Source: Myxococcus fulvus
GTDB lineage: Bacteria > Myxococcota > Myxococcia > Myxococcales > Myxococcaceae
DNA: 64,000 nucleotides
Assembly: GCF_900111765.1 (NCBI RefSeq)
Contig: NZ_FOIB01000017.1
Coordinates: 59,876 to 123,875 of the forward strand
Direction: 5' to 3'
Program-made: the position numbers and the translations under genes
Notes under the pieces: model-generated
Seen by the model: the letters and a program-made list of their open reading frames with translations, nothing else
Database searches by the model: none
Told to the model about the DNA's origin: nothing
In this document: positions 29,731 to 37,138 of the stretch, one piece after another
Layout: every line of letters starts with the position of its first letter
Numbering within the stretch: the first letter of the stretch is position 1

Positions 29731-29920
29731 CTTGGGAAGCTAATGGCGCTCCCCCGCTGTGGCACCTGTCTGACGACATCGAGTGCACGCGCACGGCGTC
29801 CACCGGACAACACCTCGACGCGAGGACAGTGTGCGACGCACGTCACTCGGACGGGCCCACGGTGGAGCCGGTGCACCCATGTGCGCACCTTCCCCGTTCC
29901 TCCTCACGGCCCGAGCGCGC

Positions 29921-30730
29921 ATGTCACGACACCTGGTCCTCTCGAGCATCTGGCTCCTCGTGGGCGCGGGCCTCATGCCGTCCGAGTCGCACGCCGGCCC
30001 CGCGAGCCTGGACACCGATGTCCCGCTGCGCGCCTCGATTCACGCGAGCCGTCCGGTGCGCGCGCACTCCACGCGCGAGCGTGCCGCGTGGACGCATGCG
30101 GCCCCCCTGGCGAGCGCCGACGACACACCGGCACCAGGAATGAAGAGCATCACCACCCCGCCTCCGCTCGGCGCGAGCAGCACGTACCAGCCCACCCGCC
30201 CCGAGGACGCGCCGCTCTCCACCGGCGCCTGGGTCGCGCACGGCGGCCTCGCGCTGCTCCCACTCACGGGCATCTGGGGCGCCACGCGCGTCGGCGGTGA
30301 CACACGCATTGGCGCCACGAGCGCGCAGACCGCCACGGGAATGCTCGGGGGCTACCTGCCCTCGCGCCTGCTCTTCTTCCGTCCCGCCACACCGGGCAGC
30401 GGGCGCTGGATGGACCTGGAGGTCGCGGCCGTCGGCGGAGGCCTCCTCTTCACCCCGCCCCTCGCCGCGCTCGGAACCTGGGGCATGGGCGAGCTCGCGT
30501 TCGGCCGCAGCGAGGACAGGGCGGACGCCTGGCTCGGCGCCCTCGCCGGCGCCGCCGCGGGCACCCTCCTGGCCGCCGCCGTCGACGGCCTGCTGACGAA
30601 GCTCTCCGAACCCAGCACCCGACTCCAGGCCGTGCGCCAGCTCATCGCCCTGGCCTTCGTCGGCTCCGGCGCGACGCTCGGCTACCAGTGGGCCGGCGGC
30701 GGGCCTCGCTCGCACCAACCCACGCGATAG
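29921..30730 (+). CDS. hypothetical membrane-associated protein with signal peptide
   Basis: 269 aa from ATG 29921 (MSRHLVLSSIWLLVGAG...SHA, a signal peptide); ATG 29879 would add 14 residues. The central part is Pro/Thr-rich. The C-terminal half has Gly/Ala/Leu-rich hydrophobic segments (GGLALLPLTGIWGATRVGG; VAAVGGGLLFTPPLAALGTWG; GALAGAAAGTLLAAAVDGLL; LIALAFVGSGATLGYQW) that look like 3-4 membrane helices or glycine-zipper hairpins. Family not recognised. Confidence 0.55.
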   Translation: MSRHLVLSSIWLLVGAGLMPSESHAGPASLDTDVPLRASIHASRPVRAHSTRERAAWTHAAPLASADDTPAPGMKSITTPPPLGASSTYQPTRPEDAPLSTGAWVAHGGLALLPLTGIWGATRVGGDTRIGATSAQTATGMLGGYLPSRLLFFRPATPGSGRWMDLEVAAVGGGLLFTPPLAALGTWGMGELAFGRSEDRADAWLGALAGAAAGTLLAAAVDGLLTKLSEPSTRLQAVRQLIALAFVGSGATLGYQWAGGGPRSHQPTR

Positions 30731-30765
30731 TTACAAGCGCGCCGCAATCCCTCTCCAATCGAGGA

Positions 30766-30800
30766 TGTCTCACCGGCGCGCGCTGTGCGTGTCTCACCGG
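30766..30800. repeat. 11-bp direct repeat upstream of a small-peptide gene
   Basis: TGTCTCACCGG occurs at 30766-30776 and 30790-30800 (24-bp period). It is followed by an AT-rich stretch (30821-30856) that stands out in this genome and probably holds the promoter of the peptide gene starting at 30907. Candidate activator/repressor sites. Confidence 0.45.
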
Positions 30801-30906
30801 AAAAGCCACACGCGCAGAGACATTCTTTATTTCTTAGTTGTCATTAATTACGCCCAACGCCATTCTTGCCGGGCCGTACGGACACGCTGTCTGGAGACAC
30901 ACCCCA

Positions 30907-31068
30907 ATGAAGGCTCTCAAGCACCTCCGCGTTGCCGTCGCCCTCGCCGCCGTCTTCGGTGTCACCACGGGTTTCACCACCCAGTCGGCCCCGACCTCCG
31001 AGTGCGCGCCGTTCTGTTACAAGCACCCCATCACCGGCCAGCTCATCTGCACGGCGCCCTGCCCGTAG
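30907..31068 (+). CDS. 53-aa secreted cysteine-containing peptide
   Basis: Starts MKALKHLRVAVALAAVFG, a clean Sec signal that probably ends near TTGFTTQSA. The mature remainder is about 25 residues with four Cys in a CxxxC ... CxxxC pattern (SECAPFCYKH and LICTAPCP). GGAG lies ~10 nt upstream of ATG 30907. It has its own AT-rich promoter region and a strong intrinsic terminator 30 bp after the stop, so it is a stand-alone unit. Function unknown; it could be a disulfide-stabilised peptide (signal, bacteriocin-like) or a metal-binding peptide. Confidence 0.7.
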   Translation: MKALKHLRVAVALAAVFGVTTGFTTQSAPTSECAPFCYKHPITGQLICTAPCP

Positions 31069-31097
31069 TCCCCACGCCCTCGCGCGTGGAATAGGAA

Positions 31098-31137
31098 GGG
31101 GCCCGGTCCGCGGAGGTCTCGCGGGCGGGCCCCTTTT
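31098..31137 (+). terminator. intrinsic terminator of the small-peptide gene
   Basis: GGGGCCCG (31098-31105) pairs with CGGGCCCC (31126-31133) and is followed directly by TTTT (31134-31137). It lies 30 bp after the peptide stop and faces the convergent permease gene. Confidence 0.8.
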
Positions 31138-31169
31138 CACCAGACACGGCTCGGCGCCAGGTGGCGCAT

Positions 31170-32393
31170 TTATTCGGTGCGCATCGCCTCCACCGGGTCC
31201 AGCTTCGCGGCGCGAGCGGCCGGATAGATTCCGAAGCCCAGGCCCACGCCGCTGCTCATCGCCAGGGACAGGCCGATGGCCCAGCCCGGCACCTCGGTGG
31301 GCAGGCCCAGCACCCAGCGCGCCAGATGCGCCAGCCCCACCCCCAGCGCCACGCCGAGCAGGCCGCCCGCCAAGGACAGCACCACCGCCTCCGTGGCGAA
31401 CTGCGCCAGGATGCGCCGCTTCTTGGCGCCCAGCGCCTTGCGGATGCCAATCTCCCGCGTCCGCTCCGTCACGGCCACCAGCATGATGTTCAGGATGCCG
31501 ATGCCGCCCACCAGCAGCGACAAGAGGCACACGCCGAAGCTGGCCACCGAAATCACCTGCGAGATGTTGTTGAACATCTCCGTGGAGCTCTCGTTGGAGA
31601 ACACGAAGAAGTCATCCGGCTCCAGCGGCTTGAGGTTGTGACGCCGGCGCATCAGCACCGTCACCTCGTCCTGCGCGCGCTTGACGACCTCCGCGGACGT
31701 CGCCTGGATGCTCACCCGGAAGTCGCGGACACCGAACAGCGGGCGGAAGGCCGTCAGCGGCGTCATCACCTGGTTGTCCTGGCCGCTGCCGCCCAGGAAT
31801 CCACCCTTGCGCTTGAGCACGCCCACCACGGTGAAGTTGCGCCCCTTCAGGCGGAACGACTGGCCCAGCGGGTCCAACGAGGGCCACAGCGTCTCCGCCA
31901 GGTCCGGGCCGATGACCGCCACCCGCCGGCCATCCAGGTACTCCGTCTGCGTGAAGGCGCGCCCGTGCGCCACCACCACGGAGTTCGTCTGGAAGTACTC
32001 CGGCGTCCCCGACCACACGCCCACGTTCGCCCGCGACTCGCGCAGCGGCGTGGACGCCTTCAGGCCACCGGATGAGTCCTCCCCCGCGGCCGTCAGCACC
32101 GAGGGCAGCTCGCGGATGGCCTCCAAATCCTCATGCGTGAAGCGCGGCCGGCGCGACAGCTCCGCCAGCGACAGGTTGCCCGCGCCGAAGGGCAGCCGCT
32201 GCACCTGGAAGCAGTTGGCGCCCAGCTCCGACAGGTTCTCGTTCACCTGGATTCGCAGGCCCTCGATGAGGCCCATCATCGACACCACCGTGGTGGCGCC
32301 GATGACGATGCCCAGGAGCGTCAGGAAGGAGCGCAGCGGGTTGGAGACGAACGTCCCGAACGCCAGCCGCAAGGTGTCCAGCAAGGCCATCAT
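31170..32393 (-). CDS. MacB/FtsX-type ABC transporter permease (2nd of pair)
   Basis: 407 aa. N-terminal TM helix (FLTLLGIVIGATTVVSMMGL), then a large MacB-type periplasmic domain (~50-280), then three C-terminal TM helices of the FtsX domain. NIMLVAVTERTREIGIRKALGAKKRRIL is the classical coupling/TM segment, and the end DPVEAMRTE is typical. Inner membrane. It acts in MacB-like tripartite efflux, lipoprotein release or unknown substrate export. It follows the first permease by 12 bp; no ATPase gene is next to the pair. Confidence 0.9.
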   Translation of the reverse strand: MMALLDTLRLAFGTFVSNPLRSFLTLLGIVIGATTVVSMMGLIEGLRIQVNENLSELGANCFQVQRLPFGAGNLSLAELSRRPRFTHEDLEAIRELPSVLTAAGEDSSGGLKASTPLRESRANVGVWSGTPEYFQTNSVVVAHGRAFTQTEYLDGRRVAVIGPDLAETLWPSLDPLGQSFRLKGRNFTVVGVLKRKGGFLGGSGQDNQVMTPLTAFRPLFGVRDFRVSIQATSAEVVKRAQDEVTVLMRRRHNLKPLEPDDFFVFSNESSTEMFNNISQVISVASFGVCLLSLLVGGIGILNIMLVAVTERTREIGIRKALGAKKRRILAQFATEAVVLSLAGGLLGVALGVGLAHLARWVLGLPTEVPGWAIGLSLAMSSGVGLGFGIYPAARAAKLDPVEAMRTE

Positions 32394-32405
32394 GGGCAGT
32401 CGTCC

Positions 32406-33632
32406 TCAGTCGTGGCGGAGCGCTTCCACCGGGTCCAGGTTCGCCGCGCGCGCCGCGGGCCAGATGCCGAACAGCAGGCCCACCATCGCCGCGAACCCCA
32501 CGCCGCCCGCCACCGTCAACGGCTCCACCGTCGCGGCCAGCGGCGTGATGAACGACACCGTCTTCGCCAGCCCCAACCCCACCACCGTCCCCAGCGTCCC
32601 GCCCACCGCGGACACGCTGGCCGCCTCCATCAGGAACTGGAGGATGATGGTGCGCTTCTTGGCCCCCAGCGCGCGGCGCACGCCGATCTCCCGCGTCCGC
32701 TCGCGCACCGACACCAGCATGATGTTCATGATGCCGATGCCGCCCACCAGGAGCGTGATGAGTCCCACGCCCGTGGCCGCGCCGTAGAGCGCGCCGGTGA
32801 GCTGCGCGTACATGTTGGCCAGCTGCTCCGGCCGGTTGATGGCGAAGTCGTCCTTCGCCTCCGGAGGTGTCCTGCGCTCGCGGCGCAGCGCCACGGTGAG
32901 CTGGTCCTGCACCTTGAGCACGTTGTCCGGCGAGTCCACCGACACCGCGATGTTGGGCGAGTTGCGCTTGCCGAAGTCCGCCTGGAAGGTGCGGAAGGGC
33001 AACACCACCACCGTGTCCTGGTTCTCCCCCAGGATGGTGCCCTTGGCCTCCAGCGAGCCCACCACGCGGTAGGGCTTGGAGCCCAGGATGATGCGGTGGC
33101 CCACCGGGTCCAGCCCCGGGAACAGCGTGCGCGCCAGCTCCGCGCCGATGACCGCCACCTGCGCCCGGTTGTCCACGTCCGCGTCCGTCAGGAAGCGGCC
33201 CCGGTCCACCGTGAACGAGGAGATGATGGCGTAGTCCGCCGTGGTGCCCAGCGCCGTCACCGACGCCATGCGCCGCTCCAGGAAGCGCGCCTCCACCCGG
33301 TCGAAGTAGAGCGGCGCCGCGGCCACCACGTGCTCGGAGGCCTGGAGGATGGGCTCCACCAGGTCCGCCGACAGGTTCTTCCGGTTGCGGTACTCCCACC
33401 AGTCTCCACGCATGGTCCAGGGGAACTTGGACACCTGGAGCGTGTTCGCGCCGATTTGCGCGAGCTGGTCCGCGAAGGACTGGTTGATGCCCTGGATGAT
33501 GCCGACGATGGCCAGGAGCGTGCACACGCCCACGCCAATGCCCACCGTCGTCAGCACCGTGCGCAGCCGGTTGGCCCGCAGGGAGAACAGCGCGATGCGC
33601 CCTCCCTCCCACACGTCGACCCTGAAACTCAC
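32406..33632 (-). CDS. MacB/FtsX-type ABC transporter permease (1st of pair)
   Basis: 408 aa from GTG 33632 with AGAGGG 6 nt upstream. Same architecture as its downstream partner: N-terminal TM (RLRTVLTTVGIGVGVCTLLAIVG), MacB periplasmic domain, and C-terminal TMs with NIMLVSVRERTREIGVRRALGAKKRTIILQF, ending DPVEALRHD. The two are paralogs and may form a heterodimer. The ATP-binding subunit must be encoded outside this stretch. Confidence 0.9.
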   Translation of the reverse strand: MSFRVDVWEGGRIALFSLRANRLRTVLTTVGIGVGVCTLLAIVGIIQGINQSFADQLAQIGANTLQVSKFPWTMRGDWWEYRNRKNLSADLVEPILQASEHVVAAAPLYFDRVEARFLERRMASVTALGTTADYAIISSFTVDRGRFLTDADVDNRAQVAVIGAELARTLFPGLDPVGHRIILGSKPYRVVGSLEAKGTILGENQDTVVVLPFRTFQADFGKRNSPNIAVSVDSPDNVLKVQDQLTVALRRERRTPPEAKDDFAINRPEQLANMYAQLTGALYGAATGVGLITLLVGGIGIMNIMLVSVRERTREIGVRRALGAKKRTIILQFLMEAASVSAVGGTLGTVVGLGLAKTVSFITPLAATVEPLTVAGGVGFAAMVGLLFGIWPAARAANLDPVEALRHD

Positions 33633-33729
33633 GTGAAACCCTCTCGCGCCGGTGGGTGGCGCCGCACCGTTGGCCTGCCCCGGTAGAACGCCCTACGCCG
33701 GACGAGGTCGGGTGATTGCACGGAAGTTT

Positions 33730-34878
33730 TCAGCCCGCCACCTGCTTCCACCCGCGCGCGAGCACAACCACCGCCCGCGCGACTTCTTCCTGGGTGGTGT
33801 CCGGTCCGAGGGACAAGCGCACCGCCCCCAGGGCGTCCGCTTCCGGGATTCCCATGGCCCGGAGCACGGGCGACGCCGTCTCGCCCCCATCGTGGCACGC
33901 CGAGCCGGTGGACGCGGCCACCTCCGGCGTCGCCGCCAGCACCGCTCCACCGCGGACACCGGGAAAGCGGACGTTGAGCGTGTTGGGCAGCCGCTCGGCG
34001 TCCTGCCCGCTCAGGGTGAGCCCCGGCACCGCGTCGCGCAGTCCGGTCCACAGCCGCTCGCGCAGCGCGAGCATCGCCTGGGTACCCTGGGAGAGCCGCC
34101 TTCCCGCCAGCTCACACGCGACGCCCAGCCCCACGGCGTAAGGGACGTTCTCGGTGCCGGGCCTCAGCCCCCGCTCCTGCCCGCCGCCGAGCGTGACAGC
34201 CCCGAGCGGCGTGCCCTGGCGCACGTACAGCGCGCCCACGCCCTTGGGGGCGCGCAGCTTGTGGCCCACCAGCGTGAGCAGGTCCACGCCGAGCGTCGTC
34301 ACGTCCACCGGCACCTTGCCCACCGACTGCGCGGCGTCCGTGTGCACGCTGACGCCGTGGCGACGCGCGAGCGCCGCGATGGCCGCCACCGGCTGCAGCA
34401 CGCCTGTTTCGTTATTGGAGTGCATCAGTGACACGAGGGCGGTTTCGCCGCCCGCCGCGTCCAGCGCCTCGCGGGCGTCCTCCACACGCACGCGGCCTTG
34501 TGCGTCCACGGGCAGCCACGTCACGCGCCAGCCGCGCCACTCGAGCGCGTCGCAGGGCAGCCTGGTGGCGGGGTGCTCGATGACGGAGGTGAGGAGGTGG
34601 CGCCGGTCCGCGCGGGCCTCGGCGGTGCCTCGGATGGCCAGGTTGTTGGCCTCCGTGCCGCCGGAGGTGAAGAGCACCTCGTCGGGCCTCGCGCCGATGA
34701 GCGCGGCGACCTTGCAGCGGGCCTCCTCCAGCGCCGCGTGGGCACGACGGCCGTACGCATGTCCGCTGGAGGGGTTGCCGAAGTGCTCGCGCAGGTACGG
34801 CAACATGGAGTCCACCACCTCCGGGTCCACGGGGGTGGTGGCGTTGTGGTCCAGGTACAGCGGGCGCTCGGGGCTCAT
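33730..34878 (-). CDS. cysteine desulfurase, NifS/IscS family
   Basis: 382 aa, usual length. YLDHNATTPVDPEV start, TSGGTEANNLAI, MHSNNETGVLQPV, HTDAAQSVGKVPVD. The PLP lysine is in LVGHKLRAPKGVG and the catalytic Cys in STGSACHDGG. It makes persulfide sulfur from cysteine (with alanine as by-product) for Fe-S clusters or thiolation. No iscU/iscA partner is beside it, so it may be a stand-alone NifS-type enzyme. It starts 12 bp after the lysyl-oxidase lipoprotein gene on the same strand. Confidence 0.93.
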   Translation of the reverse strand: MSPERPLYLDHNATTPVDPEVVDSMLPYLREHFGNPSSGHAYGRRAHAALEEARCKVAALIGARPDEVLFTSGGTEANNLAIRGTAEARADRRHLLTSVIEHPATRLPCDALEWRGWRVTWLPVDAQGRVRVEDAREALDAAGGETALVSLMHSNNETGVLQPVAAIAALARRHGVSVHTDAAQSVGKVPVDVTTLGVDLLTLVGHKLRAPKGVGALYVRQGTPLGAVTLGGGQERGLRPGTENVPYAVGLGVACELAGRRLSQGTQAMLALRERLWTGLRDAVPGLTLSGQDAERLPNTLNVRFPGVRGGAVLAATPEVAASTGSACHDGGETASPVLRAMGIPEADALGAVRLSLGPDTTQEEVARAVVVLARGWKQVAG

Positions 34879-34890
34879 GGCCCCGCAGGA

Positions 34891-36837
34891 TTACGGCAGC
34901 ACCGTCACCGTGTCTCCCTCCAGGCGCACCGGGAAGGCCACGGTGTTGGGGTGCACCGTCCCCTCGTCAACGATGTCGCGCGTGTCCACGCTGACCTGGA
35001 AGGTGTAGGTGCCGTCCGGCACGTCCGTGACGTCCACCCACTGGCACGGCACGTCGAGCGTGTAGATGTCCGCCCAGCCCGCGGAGATGCCCATCGGGTC
35101 GTACAGGTAGTTCACGGGCTCGGCGTCCGCGCAGTAGCTCTGGATGTCCACCAGCGCGTAGCCCTGCTTGCGGCCCGACATCACCTGTTGGCCCTGCGCG
35201 TCGCGCAGCTCGTACGCGGCGAAGTTCGCCAGGTGGTAGTGCCCGTGGCACTCGTCGAAGACATACATGTCCGGGTTCTCCTCCACGGGCGGGAAGATGG
35301 CGGCCTTGTTGCCCAGGTTCATGATGGAGGTGCTGAAGCGCAAGAGCTTGCGGCGCCCCGGGGCGAGCACGCACTGCTCCTGCACCTCACAGGAGTCGGC
35401 GGCGAAGGTCTTCCACGTCACGTGCGCGGTGCGCTCGAGCACGTCCTGGTCCACGGTGAGGTCCGGCTTGCCGTTCACCGGGTCCAGGTTCAGGCCGCAG
35501 GACGTGGCCGCCATCAGGCGGGGAGGCTCGGCCGGCGACTCCGGCACGCGCCCTCCGGAGAGGACGGACACATCACCGATGGGGTGCTCCAGCAGGTCCC
35601 CGGTCGGGACGGAGGAGACAACCAGGTCATCAAAGCCGTCGCCGTTGAGGTCCCCAGGCACCGCGACGTTGTAGCGCCGGTAGTTCTCATAGCCGTTGGG
35701 GATGGTGTCCGCGCGAGGCCACGCCCAGACGGGGTGGAGCGACTGCGAGAGGTCCTCCTTGGGCGAGAAGAAGTAGAGCCGTCCCAAGCCGCCCGTCACG
35801 AAGTCCTGGCGGTGACCGTCGCCGTCCAGGTCGCCCACGGCATGGAAGCCGCCCAGCGTCGGGAAGGCCGGGTCCCCCTGCGTGGACCAGATGGGGGTCG
35901 ACGCGTACGACCCATCGGGCTCGGACAGGTGCACGGAGTACGGCCCGTTGTCCGCGGTGGCGACGGCCTCCCGGTGCCCATCTCCGTTCAGGTCCGGGAG
36001 CCGGTAGGTCAGACTCACGAAGGGCTCCTCGCGCAACGGCTCGGCGGACAGGAGGCCCTCGCACGCGAACGTGCTGCCCGTCTTGCAGCCCAGGAAGTAC
36101 GCGCGGCGGATCCTGCTCTCGTCCTGGTTCATGAGCACGTCGACGGCGCCGTCGCCGTTCAGGTCGCCCACCACCTCGATGGAGTAGTAGCCCGGCAGGG
36201 AGCGCACGAGGGTGAAGGGGCCCTGCTCCGAGCCCGGGGTCGCCCGGTAGAAGCTCGTTTCGGTGGAGCGACCGACGATGAGGTCATCGCGTCCATCCCC
36301 ATCCAGGTCCGCGAAGAGGCTGCTGAGGAAGAGGCCATTGCCCGGCGCACGGAAGGCCGGCGAGGCCAGCATCGCCTTCAGGTCCGCCTGCCCCAGGAAC
36401 ACCTGGCTGCCGAAGCGCGCCTGGACGAGCAGGTCCGCGAACCCATCCCCATTCACCTCGCCCACCCGCATGCGCAGCTGCGTCCCGGAGGTCTGTGGAT
36501 GCGTGTTCGTCCAGCTCATCCGCGCGGACGTGGCCTCGGTAGCGAAGTAGGGAGGCTGCCCCGGGAAGATGTACACGCCTCCGGGATGGCGCGTGGGGGC
36601 GAGCAGCACCTGGCAGGGGATGGAGCCGACCACCAGGTCCTTCTGGCCATCGCCATTGAAGTCCGCGAGCGCCACCGAGCCGCCGAAGCACTCCCCCGCC
36701 TCGGTCATGGTCCCCTTCACCTGCCACAGCGGAGTCTCCGACAACTCGGGGCCCGGCTCGGGCTCGGGGTCCGGGTCATCACAACCGCCCAGGACGGCCA
36801 GCAACGTGGAAACCGATATGACGAAGGACAGACGCAT
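34891..36837 (-). CDS. lipoprotein with FG-GAP repeats and C-terminal lysyl oxidase domain
   Basis: 648 aa from ATG 36837 with AGGAG 8 nt upstream. Lipobox VLGGC, followed by an acidic Pro/Glu linker (DDPDPEPEPGPE). Residues ~45-440 are FG-GAP/VCBS-type repeats (ADFNGDGQKDLVVG; GEVNGDGFADLLVQ; DLDGDGRDDLIVG; GDLNGDGAVDVLMN; GDLNGDGFDDLVVS), probably a calcium-binding beta-propeller. Residues ~470-648 match lysyl oxidase: copper site CHGHYH (530-535), lysyl tyrosylquinone precursors Lys557 (GRKQG) and Tyr592 (WADIYTLD), and the CQWVDVTDVPDGTY signature. All cofactor residues look intact. Predicted surface amine oxidase; the target is unknown. Confidence 0.88.
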   Translation of the reverse strand: MRLSFVISVSTLLAVLGGCDDPDPEPEPGPELSETPLWQVKGTMTEAGECFGGSVALADFNGDGQKDLVVGSIPCQVLLAPTRHPGGVYIFPGQPPYFATEATSARMSWTNTHPQTSGTQLRMRVGEVNGDGFADLLVQARFGSQVFLGQADLKAMLASPAFRAPGNGLFLSSLFADLDGDGRDDLIVGRSTETSFYRATPGSEQGPFTLVRSLPGYYSIEVVGDLNGDGAVDVLMNQDESRIRRAYFLGCKTGSTFACEGLLSAEPLREEPFVSLTYRLPDLNGDGHREAVATADNGPYSVHLSEPDGSYASTPIWSTQGDPAFPTLGGFHAVGDLDGDGHRQDFVTGGLGRLYFFSPKEDLSQSLHPVWAWPRADTIPNGYENYRRYNVAVPGDLNGDGFDDLVVSSVPTGDLLEHPIGDVSVLSGGRVPESPAEPPRLMAATSCGLNLDPVNGKPDLTVDQDVLERTAHVTWKTFAADSCEVQEQCVLAPGRRKLLRFSTSIMNLGNKAAIFPPVEENPDMYVFDECHGHYHLANFAAYELRDAQGQQVMSGRKQGYALVDIQSYCADAEPVNYLYDPMGISAGWADIYTLDVPCQWVDVTDVPDGTYTFQVSVDTRDIVDEGTVHPNTVAFPVRLEGDTVTVLP

Positions 36838-37138
36838 CACGGACGCTCCTCTCAAGCGCTCCGGCGCAAGAGCCCCCGGCCGGGAGTCGTGAGGCGCAAG
36901 AGGCTATGTCCGTCATCGTCGGCCCGTTTCCGATGCTTGCCGGATGAAGGGCATCTGGGGCCCGTCGTGTCCGTGCGGGCACGCGAAGCGGACAGGGTCA
37001 TCACCGCCTCGTGGCGCGTGGCGCTCGCGAAGCCCCACTGTTCGACGAGCAACCTGCCGTGCAGGAGCGCTGGCGCATCCCGTGCGCAGGCGTCACCTTC
37101 CCGTGTGGCCCTCCCGCGTCGGAGGACGCCCCGAGACC
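36838..37138. other. 301-bp divergent intergenic region
   Basis: Lies between the lysyl-oxidase lipoprotein gene and the exporter gene and must hold both promoters. No AT-rich core or strong palindrome is evident. I see no small gene. Confidence 0.4.
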
